Positions 8,182 to 16,245 of a DNA stretch of 60,414 nt are shown one piece after another; the first letter of the stretch is position 1; the number at the start of each line of letters is the position of its first letter. Source of the DNA: CBDCWT01 sp965223305 (GTDB lineage: Bacteria > Planctomycetota > Planctomycetia > Pirellulales > Pirellulaceae); contig CBDCWT010000055.1 in NCBI GenBank assembly GCA_965223305.1, forward strand, positions 1-60,414, in the 5' to 3' direction. Position numbers and translations under genes: made by a program. The notes beneath the pieces are model-generated. The model ran no database searches, was not told the origin of the DNA, and worked only from the letters and a program-made list of their open reading frames with translations.

Positions 8182-10170
8182 TCAATCGCTAGCGCCGATC
8201 GATGAATCACTGGAACTGGCTGGTTGCCCCTCAATGCAAAAAAGATGTTCGGTCGAGCGGATAACGATACATCCATCAGTGAGGGCTGGGGATGCATAGA
8301 CGTCTTCGCCCAATTCGTTCTTGGCAAGCACTTTCAGCCGGGCATCCGCGGAAACCACCGTGGTTGTCCCACCCGTATCGCAGACGTAGAGCTTGCCGTC
8401 GCCGGCCACCAACGACGCATAGCACTTTCCTCCAATTCGCCTCTTCCGAAGCAAATCACCAGTTTCTGGATCGTAGCAAGCCAAGATGCCCTTGTCCGTA
8501 ACAACAAAGAGCTTGTCGCGGTACAATACCGGGGAGGGCGTTTCAGGAATGCCGGTATTGCAATCCCAGACTGTCTCTACACTCGTTTCAGACCCCTCGC
8601 CGATCAAATCCGCGGCCATGATCGCCTTCGGTCCGTGCGTTCCCCCGGCTATGAACAAGCGATTCTCGGCGGTCACCATGCTAGGGACGACTTGCTGAAT
8701 CGGGATCGGTTGACTCCAGAGCTCCTCGCCTGAGTCCACGTCATACGCCAGCAGCCACTCCCACGAGGGCGTAATCAACTCGGTCGACTCCCCTCGCTGA
8801 CGGACGATAGGAGTGGAATAGGAATCATGGGCTTTACTCGGGTGGATTCGCCAAGCTTCTTCTCCGGTCTCCTTATTGATTGCCACGATGTAGCTTGGCC
8901 TGTAGACGCGAAAACCATCGCCGGGATCGAACGACTCGCTCTCCTGCGCGACAATGAACTTGTCATCGGTCATGACAGGCGAACTTCCCGCGCCGTATCG
9001 AGTGCTTCTCGTAAACTCCTCATCCACCTCGTGCCACAACCGATTGCCGGATGTGTCCAAGCAAGCGTAGCCGGAACCAAAGTGAGCAAAGACATACTTG
9101 CCGTCAGTACACGGTGTTGGCGTTGCCGAACTGCTGGTCGGATACCGCTGTTCTTCCGGAGCCATGAAGACCGGTGTCTCCCACAGTATCTCGCCGTTCT
9201 CCAAGTCGACAGCCATCACGACACGTTGCAACCCGAGCCGCGGCTGCCAAATGTTCAGTGATGCGAACAGCAAACACGCAACCGACAGCAACAGCAATGC
9301 TGTGGCTGCTGCGGGGAATCCGAGCCCGGCAGTTCGGAGCTTCCTCGAGCCGAGGAAGCTAACGACGAACCAGCCGGCAGCGATCCAGGCCGGACTGGCA
9401 AAGACGATTTTCTTCCAAAGGGCGTATTCACCGCCCCATAGGCCAACCGGTGCAAACTTTGCGAAGGGTACAACGACCAGGAGCAGACAGACGGCACCCA
9501 GTACCCGCCAAAACGAACCGAACGGAGCCCAGCCAACCGCCACTGCCAAGCCGGCCGCGGCCAGGAACCCCGACACAAGCCAGGTTGGCCCAGGCTGCCC
9601 CGGTTGCCACTCGAGAGAACCGGGCAGGAACTTCCAAGTCAACTCAGCGAATTCGCTGGGCCGAATCACTGCGGCCACCGCGGCGGCTAGAAACACCAGG
9701 GTCGTGAGCACAAAAGCAGGGCTGTCGAGCAGCCGCGTGCGAGCCATCCACGACGGCTCATCACTCTCTCTTCCACGCCGGCAGGTTGCGAGGCGCCAAC
9801 ACAACGTGATCAAGGCCAAGCATGCGGCCCCGACGATGCCCCACTTGGCTAGGGTCCCAGCAACCACACGCTCGCTGCCTGGATAGGCAGTCGTCACGAA
9901 GACTTTTCCCTCGTGTGCAATTGGTGACGAGATTCCGTGGCCAGGGATCGGCACCTTCCAGCGAATATTCTCGGCACCGTCGTGCCACTGGTCCGGTAAC
10001 CCGGACTCTTGGGAAATCCCCTGCCCTTGTGGTCCGCGCCACTGAGGCCAGCTGCCAGCAGCCAGGGAAGTCAACGTTGAACACAACATGAGGGCACCTA
10101 CAGCCGTCGCCAACTTCGTGCGACATAGACGCCCTCGCGAGTAAAAGATCTCAGACGCCTCTTTCATCAT
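8182..10170 (-). CDS. PQQ-type beta-propeller protein with a multi-helix membrane insert
   Basis: The 662-residue protein has an N-terminal hydrophobic segment (about 18-38) followed by SWPQWRGPQGQGIS, a hallmark of planctomycete PQQ-propeller proteins. After the first blade, six predicted membrane helices fill roughly residues 105-300. Propeller repeats then continue to the end, with the blades AVDLENGEILWE, CLDTSGNRLWHE, AINKETGEEAWRI, AYDVDSGEELW and CYDPETGDLL. The first blade must therefore close with the rest across the membrane insert. The start follows the upstream stop by one base (TGAGATG), so translation is coupled to the VanZ gene. No PQQ-dehydrogenase catalytic motif was evident; a sensing or scaffold role at the cell envelope is a guess. 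Confidence 0.8.
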   Translation of the reverse strand: MMKEASEIFYSRGRLCRTKLATAVGALMLCSTLTSLAAGSWPQWRGPQGQGISQESGLPDQWHDGAENIRWKVPIPGHGISSPIAHEGKVFVTTAYPGSERVVAGTLAKWGIVGAACLALITLCWRLATCRRGRESDEPSWMARTRLLDSPAFVLTTLVFLAAAVAAVIRPSEFAELTWKFLPGSLEWQPGQPGPTWLVSGFLAAAGLAVAVGWAPFGSFWRVLGAVCLLLVVVPFAKFAPVGLWGGEYALWKKIVFASPAWIAAGWFVVSFLGSRKLRTAGLGFPAAATALLLLSVACLLFASLNIWQPRLGLQRVVMAVDLENGEILWETPVFMAPEEQRYPTSSSATPTPCTDGKYVFAHFGSGYACLDTSGNRLWHEVDEEFTRSTRYGAGSSPVMTDDKFIVAQESESFDPGDGFRVYRPSYIVAINKETGEEAWRIHPSKAHDSYSTPIVRQRGESTELITPSWEWLLAYDVDSGEELWSQPIPIQQVVPSMVTAENRLFIAGGTHGPKAIMAADLIGEGSETSVETVWDCNTGIPETPSPVLYRDKLFVVTDKGILACYDPETGDLLRKRRIGGKCYASLVAGDGKLYVCDTGGTTTVVSADARLKVLAKNELGEDVYASPALTDGCIVIRSTEHLFCIEGQPASSSDSSIGASD

Positions 10171-10171
10171 C

Positions 10172-11155
10172 TCACCAACCTATCGCATGTTTCTTTAACA
10201 GTCTGGGGATCGCGGCGCCGATGGCCCCCCCCAAACCGTTAAGCACCAAATCTGTCGCCGACACGAACCTCTCAAAACACAGTTGCGTAGCTTCGGCGAC
10301 CGTACTCACCAATACACAAAACAAAATAGCGCAGGCAGCTCGCCAGTTCGTGACTAGGAAGACAGCTAGGTACAATCCGAGCGGGACGTAGCCAACTAGA
10401 TTGAGGACGTAGTCCTGCCAATTCCCACGAATGTCCCAGTCCGAGAAAGGTATCAGCCGGGGACGCATGTAGTAGTGCCAGTACTTGGCCGGAATATCAA
10501 GCTCCTTCCCCTGCACGTAACGGGTGACGCGTTCCCCCACCCACACTTCTGCAGTGGCAATCTCACCAAGCCACGGTACATTGCCAGTCGGCTCGTTGCC
10601 AAAGGCGACCGGATAGCGTCGACTCCAGGTCTTGAGCGGATCGTTCCCAATCGGAACACGAACCCTCTTGTCGCCAGCCGAGACCTGCAGAGTCGATTCC
10701 CTTACTTCAATCTTAATTCGTCGCCAGACTCCCGTCTGAGAAAACAGCCCCGTCAGGCGAGCCACGTCCTCCCCCGCGAGAGCAGTCCGCGGTGTGCGGA
10801 TCCTCACGACCAGATCGTCGTGCTCGACACGGAGGCGAATATTGCAGCAAGAGAGGTCCGGGGACGATGTAAAGATGACCGCGGACGAGTTACCGGGAAA
10901 TGCCCGCAGCAGCAGCTCCAGAGCGAATTCCTGCTGCTGGATGGCACGCGGCACCCAGGCGTTCGATCCCAATGCAATCCCCGGTGCATCAAACCGCAAC
11001 GCCTCACCAGCCACCGCCTGAGCACCATTTGCGACTGCCCGGGGTGGGTTCCAAGTGTACGGCTGCAAAGAGAGGTGCAGGTAGAGCGCAGCAACTGCTG
11101 CCAACAGCAATGCGCGTCGGCGCAGCTGTTTGGACTTGCTAAAGTACTCCGTCAC
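10172..11155 (-). CDS. VanZ-family membrane protein with a LamG-like extracytoplasmic insert
   Basis: The 327-residue protein has an N-terminal membrane helix (about 14-32) and a long soluble stretch (about 45-225) whose strand pattern, including WRRIKIEVRESTLQVSAG, looks LamG/concanavalin-like. A C-terminal VanZ core follows, with NLVGYVPLGLYLAVF, TVAEATQLCF and FVSATDLVLNGLGGAIGA. VanZ proteins are linked to teicoplanin resistance and occur in envelope-polysaccharide loci. A sugar-binding domain in front of VanZ suggests an envelope glycan partner, by inference. It is translationally coupled to the PQQ-propeller gene and lies 46 bases after the UPF0104-type gene. Confidence 0.75.
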   Translation of the reverse strand: MTEYFSKSKQLRRRALLLAAVAALYLHLSLQPYTWNPPRAVANGAQAVAGEALRFDAPGIALGSNAWVPRAIQQQEFALELLLRAFPGNSSAVIFTSSPDLSCCNIRLRVEHDDLVVRIRTPRTALAGEDVARLTGLFSQTGVWRRIKIEVRESTLQVSAGDKRVRVPIGNDPLKTWSRRYPVAFGNEPTGNVPWLGEIATAEVWVGERVTRYVQGKELDIPAKYWHYYMRPRLIPFSDWDIRGNWQDYVLNLVGYVPLGLYLAVFLVTNWRAACAILFCVLVSTVAEATQLCFERFVSATDLVLNGLGGAIGAAIPRLLKKHAIGW

Positions 11156-11201
11156 GGCAAACCCTTCACGCTCCAGCGTGCTGGCTACTGGCGCTCAGAA
11201 T

Positions 11202-12266
11202 TCACTTGGCACCAGCATTTAAGAGAGATGGTGATCGTTGCTGGGTCCGGAAAGCATAGACCCCACCTCCGATCATGCCATACAACAGAAACAGTCCTTG
11301 CTCGAGCCAGGCGAAGGCAACGGCCTGTGCGGGCTCCACACCGTAGCTGGCGAGCAAGAATACAAAGACCCCTTCACGGATGCCGATCGCATTAATGGAG
11401 ATCGGTGCGAGCATTACGAGTACTGCGATCGGCACAATCAAGTAGAAGCGATGATAGGGGATGGCAAAGTCTAGGGCGCAGCCGATGAACCAGTAGAATG
11501 TCACGACGTTAACCTGCAGCAGCACTGACAGAAACAGAGCACGGGTCAGAGCGCGATGTTTGCCCCAATAGGCAGTCACTGCCAGAGCAAGCCTCTCGAG
11601 CAGGTGGCGGGCGAACTTGGGAAGCAGCACGGAGACACGTTGCGTCGCGTGAATCAACAGACGTGGCGGCTGAAAGATGCACCAGGTAGCAACCCCCAAA
11701 CCCAAGGCAGCAAGGCCGACAAATAAAAATAGCGACGGGTGCTGACGCGTCAGTTCTTGCGGGAAACAGAGGGCCATGGCGGCAAACGCCACAAGCGTCA
11801 GCAACCCGAGAATGCGATCGACAATCAGCGCCGTCACCGCTCCCGATTTGCTGGCTCCAGCCCTCCATGAATCGTGCCCTCGCACTGCGTCGCCACCGAT
11901 CGTCGATGGCAGAAACAACTGTACAAAACCAGCAACGATGCACGACTTCGCCAACGTCGCGACCGGCACTTCGACTCCTTGCGCGCTTAGCAACCCACCC
12001 CATCGGGTAGACGTGATCAGGATGCCGATCGCAGGTGAGAGTAAGGCCAGCAGCAACCAAACGGAATTCGCCTGCAACAGCGAGTCGAGGATCTCGCCCA
12101 GATGAGCGCGGCTGACGACCCATACCAGCAGAGCCCCCGAGACGAGAATCTTCGCTCCCCAGAGCAGCCAGCTCGCTTTGCGCGACTTGCCCGCTGCGAG
12201 TTGGCTGGGGCTGTCAGCCAACTCGACTTGCGTGCCACCCTGATTGTGCTCCGTTTTGCCGTTCAC
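11202..12266 (-). CDS. LPG-synthase-TM / UPF0104 (YbhN/AglD-like) integral membrane protein
   Basis: The product is 354 residues. The start is taken as the GTG at 12266, because it overlaps the stop of the carbamoyltransferase as GTGA; an upstream start would overlap that gene by 140 bases. About eight membrane helices are visible. The family motifs include SAPAIG-like and STIGGDAVRGHDSWRAG, then VDRILGLLTLVAFAAMAL and ISINAIGIREGVFVFLL near the C-terminus. Family members include the flippase domain of MprF and AglD-type proteins associated with lipid-linked glycans. Here it could move or modify a lipid-linked intermediate of the EPS pathway; this is inferred from position. Confidence 0.8.
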   Translation of the reverse strand: MNGKTEHNQGGTQVELADSPSQLAAGKSRKASWLLWGAKILVSGALLVWVVSRAHLGEILDSLLQANSVWLLLALLSPAIGILITSTRWGGLLSAQGVEVPVATLAKSCIVAGFVQLFLPSTIGGDAVRGHDSWRAGASKSGAVTALIVDRILGLLTLVAFAAMALCFPQELTRQHPSLFLFVGLAALGLGVATWCIFQPPRLLIHATQRVSVLLPKFARHLLERLALAVTAYWGKHRALTRALFLSVLLQVNVVTFYWFIGCALDFAIPYHRFYLIVPIAVLVMLAPISINAIGIREGVFVFLLASYGVEPAQAVAFAWLEQGLFLLYGMIGGGVYAFRTQQRSPSLLNAGAK

Positions 12267-14074
12267 GGGTCGACGGTAAGGCCAGCCAACTCCTTCGCGG
12301 AGAGGGCGGCCTTCATGGGATGATTGACACCACGAGGGTGCTTGATCAGATGAGAACCGATCGCCAAATAGTCGAGATTTCCGTCCAAGAACGCCCGAAC
12401 GCAATCGTCCGCCGAACAGACAATTGGTTCCTCGTGCATGTTGAAGCTCGTATTAATGACGGCAGGCAATCCGGTGCGCTCGTAGAAGGCCTCGAGGATC
12501 CGATAAAAACCTGGATTCACCTGCCGTTTGACCAGTTGAGGCCGTGCGGTGCCATCGAGGTGTACCACACCCTTCAGATTCTCCCGCATCCAAGGTGTGC
12601 AGTTGAAGGTGATCGTCATGAATTCCGCCGGATGCTCCGCGCCATCCAGGTTTTCGAAACAGCGATGACGCTCTTCCCACAGAACCGCGGGGGCGAAAGG
12701 CATGAACTCCGTACGCTGCAGGTTGATGTTCAGCCAGTCGTTCACCGCCGGATCGGTCGGCTGGTACAAGATCGACCGATTTCCTAAAGCCCGCGGACCA
12801 TATTCCGTGCGACCGTTGGCACGGGCGACTACGAACCCCTCCGCGAGATAGTCAGCAATCTGCTCCTCGAGAGGCTTGTTCAGCACCTCTGGCTGCAAAG
12901 CATGTTGCTCGAGCGCCCGGCAGATCTCCTCGTCAGTCAGGTCGTCGCCCAGATACGCGTGGGCCAGCGGCTTCGGGCTGCGGGGCATGGTTGTCTCGAG
13001 CGTGCCCTCGACGCATGTGGCTAAGGCTGCACCGCCGCTCAGCCCACCATCGGTCATGTGTGGGTGAATGAAGACCTTATCGACCTCCGGCAACTCGTGG
13101 ACTGCTTGGTTCACGCAGACATTCGCGAACACACCCCCGGCCATGCAGACATCACGCAACTCAGTCTGCTGCGCCCAATGGCGAACAAAGCGAACAACCA
13201 AATCCTCGAAGTGCTGCTGAATGCTCGCTGCCAGATCCTCTCGCGTCCAACCGTTGGGCAGCCTTTTCTCTAATGCGCGGATCGCACCTCGGCTATGAAC
13301 GCCACCTCGATTCAAGAACGTTCCATTCCGCTCCGTGATAAACCGGTCCAAAAATTCGACATACTTCGGCTCGCCATGCGCAGCGAGACCAGTGATTTTC
13401 CCTTCGTGCTTTTGTGCCTTGAAACCACAGATGTGTGTGACATAGGCGTAGTAGTTGCCGAGCGAATTGTACGCACTGACTTCGTGAACGTGCTTGAACT
13501 TTCCATCACGAACGGCGTACACCAGTCCACTCTTGCCGTCCCCGCCGCCATCCAACGACACAACCAGCGCGTCGTCGAACCCAGAGGTGAAATAGGCCGA
13601 CGTGACGTGGGCAAAATGGTGATCGACGTACTCGATCGGACAGCGAACACCAATCTTCTCTCGCAAAACACGGCGCAACTCTCGTCGTCTGCGTCGAAAA
13701 GCGGGTGTCAGCAGGCTGTAGTAGATCGACTCGATCTGGGGTAGATACTTGCCCAGCGGCGCCAGATTCGAGGCAGCGTGTGTCTTGAGCCAGCCGCTGA
13801 TTCCTTGAGGATCGTACTGAAACCAGCCGTCAAACGCTTCGTAGTCCTCCCCAACAAAAGCGTCCATCGTCGAGCCGATCAAGACAGCGTCGAGTTCATC
13901 CACCGACGTCTGCGCCAAGCTCAACACGCTGCGGATAGCCTGATGCGGAAAGCCGATCACGAGCTTCATTCGCGCGAGCCGTTCCTCATTAACCGCCGCT
14001 ATGAGGCAACCGTCCTCGACAACCGCTGCCCCACTATCCTCTTCAGTTGCTAGACCCAGGACCTTCATGGACAC
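12263..14074 (-). CDS. NodU/CmcH-family O-carbamoyltransferase
   Basis: The 603-residue protein is the usual length for this family. It opens with KVLGLATEEDSGAAVVEDG and carries the metal-binding HHFAHVTSAYFTSGF and the acidic SLDGGGDG loop of the N-terminal TsaD/Kae1-like domain. The C-terminal YrdC-like domain has NGRTEYGPRALGNRSIL. Enzymes of this family use carbamoyl phosphate and ATP to carbamoylate sugars or antibiotics. Here the likely acceptor is a sugar of the EPS, so the enzyme would act in the cytoplasm on a precursor. Its stop overlaps the next start (GTGA). The start ATG at 14074 has no clearly better alternative. Confidence 0.88.
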   Translation of the reverse strand: MSMKVLGLATEEDSGAAVVEDGCLIAAVNEERLARMKLVIGFPHQAIRSVLSLAQTSVDELDAVLIGSTMDAFVGEDYEAFDGWFQYDPQGISGWLKTHAASNLAPLGKYLPQIESIYYSLLTPAFRRRRRELRRVLREKIGVRCPIEYVDHHFAHVTSAYFTSGFDDALVVSLDGGGDGKSGLVYAVRDGKFKHVHEVSAYNSLGNYYAYVTHICGFKAQKHEGKITGLAAHGEPKYVEFLDRFITERNGTFLNRGGVHSRGAIRALEKRLPNGWTREDLAASIQQHFEDLVVRFVRHWAQQTELRDVCMAGGVFANVCVNQAVHELPEVDKVFIHPHMTDGGLSGGAALATCVEGTLETTMPRSPKPLAHAYLGDDLTDEEICRALEQHALQPEVLNKPLEEQIADYLAEGFVVARANGRTEYGPRALGNRSILYQPTDPAVNDWLNINLQRTEFMPFAPAVLWEERHRCFENLDGAEHPAEFMTITFNCTPWMRENLKGVVHLDGTARPQLVKRQVNPGFYRILEAFYERTGLPAVINTSFNMHEEPIVCSADDCVRAFLDGNLDYLAIGSHLIKHPRGVNHPMKAALSAKELAGLTVDP

Positions 14075-14176
14075 AACTCCTAATGGATCACTCGGCGCAA
14101 CACCACGGACTCACCTCGATGTGTCGTCCACGATGAATTCGCCAAGCATGCTGCCAGCCTGTTCCGCTCCACTTTC

Positions 14177-14923
14177 CTAGCAGGAGCGGACGACAAACGC
14201 CTTTCCGTCTTCGGCAAACTCCCATAGTTCCTCGGCTGTCCGTTCCGGACAGTTTTCGAGGAATTCCGCAAACGCCTTCTGCTGCCCAAGTTGCGGATCG
14301 TCATCATAGGAGTACCAGTCGTCAAACATGAGTATCGAATTATTGGTGAGCAGATCAGCGAGCCAGGAAAGCGCGTCTCGCGTCGAGGAATAGAGGTCGC
14401 AGTCTAAGAGCGCGACCATCGCCGGTTGAAAATCTAAAGCTCCTTTTAGATCGGCGGTCAGAGATTCCTCGTAAACACCTTCGATCAGCTCCCCACGCGA
14501 CCAGTCGAAGCCACGGTCGCTCAACGCTTTCACGACCGCGCTCTTTGGACAGGCAAACTGCCCTTGAAAGAACTTGTTGTATTTCCTGTCGATTCCATCG
14601 ATTGATGGCAAACCGCTGAACGAGTCGAACCCGTAAAAACGCGTGTCGCGCAGCTCGAGTTCGTCGCAAGCTTGTTGGGCCGCCAACAGGGAATGGCCGC
14701 GAAATACACCGAACTCGTAATAGTCTCCGGATGGTTGTCCGTCGTGCAATTGGTGAGCAACCTGGAAAGCACGGCGAATTCCTGCCGGCAGCCCAGGGCT
14801 GGCCGACCTAAAACCGCCGTTTACCTTATTGTACATTCTCGAACCAAGACGAAAGAGCGGCGGGAAAGGCCGCAGCACGTTCTCAACAATCGCCTTGGGT
14901 TTTAGCGTTCCACCTCGTGGCAT
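14177..14923 (-). CDS. TylF/MycF-type sugar O-methyltransferase
   Basis: The 248-residue protein has YYEFGVFRGHSLLAA as the SAM-binding glycine motif and FYGFDSFSGLP after strand 2. LLDCDLYSST and LMFDDWYSYDDDP supply the acidic residues that bind metal in the macrocin O-methyltransferase family (TylF, MycF). These enzymes methylate a sugar hydroxyl using SAM and Mg. An upstream GAGAGAGACTGAA provides a ribosome site for the ATG. The gene lies between the carbamoyltransferase and another methyltransferase, which suggests decoration of an EPS sugar. The N-terminal 40 residues are less typical. Confidence 0.82.
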   Translation of the reverse strand: MPRGGTLKPKAIVENVLRPFPPLFRLGSRMYNKVNGGFRSASPGLPAGIRRAFQVAHQLHDGQPSGDYYEFGVFRGHSLLAAQQACDELELRDTRFYGFDSFSGLPSIDGIDRKYNKFFQGQFACPKSAVVKALSDRGFDWSRGELIEGVYEESLTADLKGALDFQPAMVALLDCDLYSSTRDALSWLADLLTNNSILMFDDWYSYDDDPQLGQQKAFAEFLENCPERTAEELWEFAEDGKAFVVRSC

Positions 14924-15069
14924 TTCAGTCTCTCTCTTGCAGTTCCTCTGCTCTTAGTCCCGACGCTGTACCTGCGACACGATTCTAGCTATGTCCTGAA
15001 GTTTGCGATCCCTAGCTCAATCGGAAGTGCGGGCCGTAAGTCTTGATGTTGCGCTTTCGCCTCAATCGG

Positions 15070-15138
15070 AACCCGAAGCGTAAGCGAGGAATTAACATAC
15101 GTTGGTACACCAACTCCCCCTCGCTAACGCTTCGGGTT
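15070..15138. repeat. AAGCGTAAGCGAGG-type nested hairpin repeat, copy 1
   Basis: The left arm 15070-15089 reads AACCCGAAGCGTAAGCGAGG, and the right arm 15119-15138 is its complement with one mismatch. Inside is a second stem GTTGGT/ACCAAC (15101-15114). A second copy stands at 16096-16164, flanking the methyltransferase gene between them. The remainder of the gap 14924-15194 shows no gene. Confidence 0.85.
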
Positions 15139-15194
15139 ACGAAAACGCTGTGAATTCTCAACTCTGTGCCTGCAAAACTACGAACCACCCAACT

Positions 15195-15995
15195 TCAGGA
15201 ACCAGCAGCGGGCTTGGTGCCAAAGGCGAAACAGACGATCCCAAACACGTCGAGCCAGGAATGACGGGCCAGCAGATTGCGAGCCTGCAAAGGCCAGTCG
15301 AGTCCCCAATCGGAATACAAACCACACAACAGGGGATATTCACGCATCACCACTTCAACGTCGGTCAGCCCAGCCTCCTCGAACAACCGGCGTATCTGCT
15401 GCTTGCTAAACAGTAGCCGCTGGCCGTGCTTTCGAATCCCCGTTAGCGCGCAGAGCTGATGTAGCGAATTGTACAGAGGCGAAGAGTGCACGACGTCGAT
15501 AAACAGCCGTCCTCCAGGTCTCAGATGAGAGACCATCTTCCGCAGCACAGCCGAAGGATCATCGACATAGACAAACATCCCCAACGAACAAACAACGTCA
15601 AATGCCGCCTGCGGTCCGCTATAGGTCATGCAGTCAGCCGCGACCAGTTCAGCGCGATCGGCCAAACCCGAGCGAGCGAGACGTGCTTGCCCTACGCGCA
15701 CGAGGTTCTCGGAACGCTCAACCCCCAAGTATGACCCGATGTAAGGAAACTCGGTTGCCAACCGACCGTGCCCGGCTCCAAACTCCAGCACGTCCGCGTC
15801 CCGTAGATCGACAAACTGCTGCCGTCGGAGTACGTCCAACGTGAATTGATTGATCCTCTGTTGGGCTTGGCGAGGACGTCCGATGAAACGTAACTCGACG
15901 GTCTCTGTGTCCTCGTACTTCTCCCACTGGTCGTCATAAAGAACATGCTCGCCCGTGTCTGGAGGTAAATCCGTCTGAACCATCTCGTTCTCCAT
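15195..15995 (-). CDS. Class I SAM-dependent methyltransferase
   Basis: The 266-residue protein carries motif I as DVLEFGAGHGRLATEF, an acidic residue after strand 2 in YLGVERSENLVRVG, AADCMTY before motif post-II and FDVVCSLGMFVYVDDP. This is the ordinary Rossmann methyltransferase of the UbiE/Methyltransf_11 type. The target cannot be read from sequence; an EPS sugar or a lipid carrier is plausible from context. Hairpin repeats of the same family stand on both sides, so the gene may be a separately acquired or separately transcribed cassette. Confidence 0.8.
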   Translation of the reverse strand: MENEMVQTDLPPDTGEHVLYDDQWEKYEDTETVELRFIGRPRQAQQRINQFTLDVLRRQQFVDLRDADVLEFGAGHGRLATEFPYIGSYLGVERSENLVRVGQARLARSGLADRAELVAADCMTYSGPQAAFDVVCSLGMFVYVDDPSAVLRKMVSHLRPGGRLFIDVVHSSPLYNSLHQLCALTGIRKHGQRLLFSKQQIRRLFEEAGLTDVEVVMREYPLLCGLYSDWGLDWPLQARNLLARHSWLDVFGIVCFAFGTKPAAGS

Positions 15996-16095
15996 AATAT
16001 CTAGCTGCGTTTACTCACGACGCTAACAGCGTCGCCAGTGGTACGCCGCGCCTCCCTCTCTGAGTTCGTTGAAGTCGCGCGATCGCGCCAATCGT

Positions 16096-16164
16096 AACTC
16101 GAAGCGTAAGCGAGGGAATGACTTGCGTTGGCACCCCAACCTCCCCTCGCTGACGCTTCGGGTT
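16096..16164. repeat. AAGCGTAAGCGAGG-type nested hairpin repeat, copy 2
   Basis: The arms are AACTCGAAGCGTAAGCGAGG (16096-16115) and the matching 16144-16164, with an inner GTTGG (16127-16131)/CCAAC (16136-16140) stem. It has the same architecture as the copy at 15070. Between 15996 and 16245 I see no other feature. Confidence 0.85.
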
Positions 16165-16245
16165 ACCAAGCAGCGAATTCGCCATCGTTTGACCGCCGAA
16201 CTGCGAAAAGCGCAACTTCGAAACTCACGCCCCGGGGCGAGTAAC

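Noticed and set aside
7943..8185. 80-codon minus-strand frame between the YdjM-type and PQQ genes
   Set aside because: Translates the GCTAACGCA-type repeat (NQPECVS...) and the terminator stem.
9098..9886. 262-codon plus-strand frame
   Set aside because: Antisense shadow of the PQQ-propeller gene, which has clear family motifs on the minus strand.
10475..11395. 306-codon plus-strand frame
   Set aside because: Antisense to the VanZ gene. No domain pattern, many Cys/Arg/His typical of a shadow frame.
12264..12404. Longer N-terminus of the UPF0104-type protein
   Set aside because: It would overlap the carbamoyltransferase by 140 bases and adds an Arg/Gly-rich stretch. The GTGA overlap start fits the operon style.
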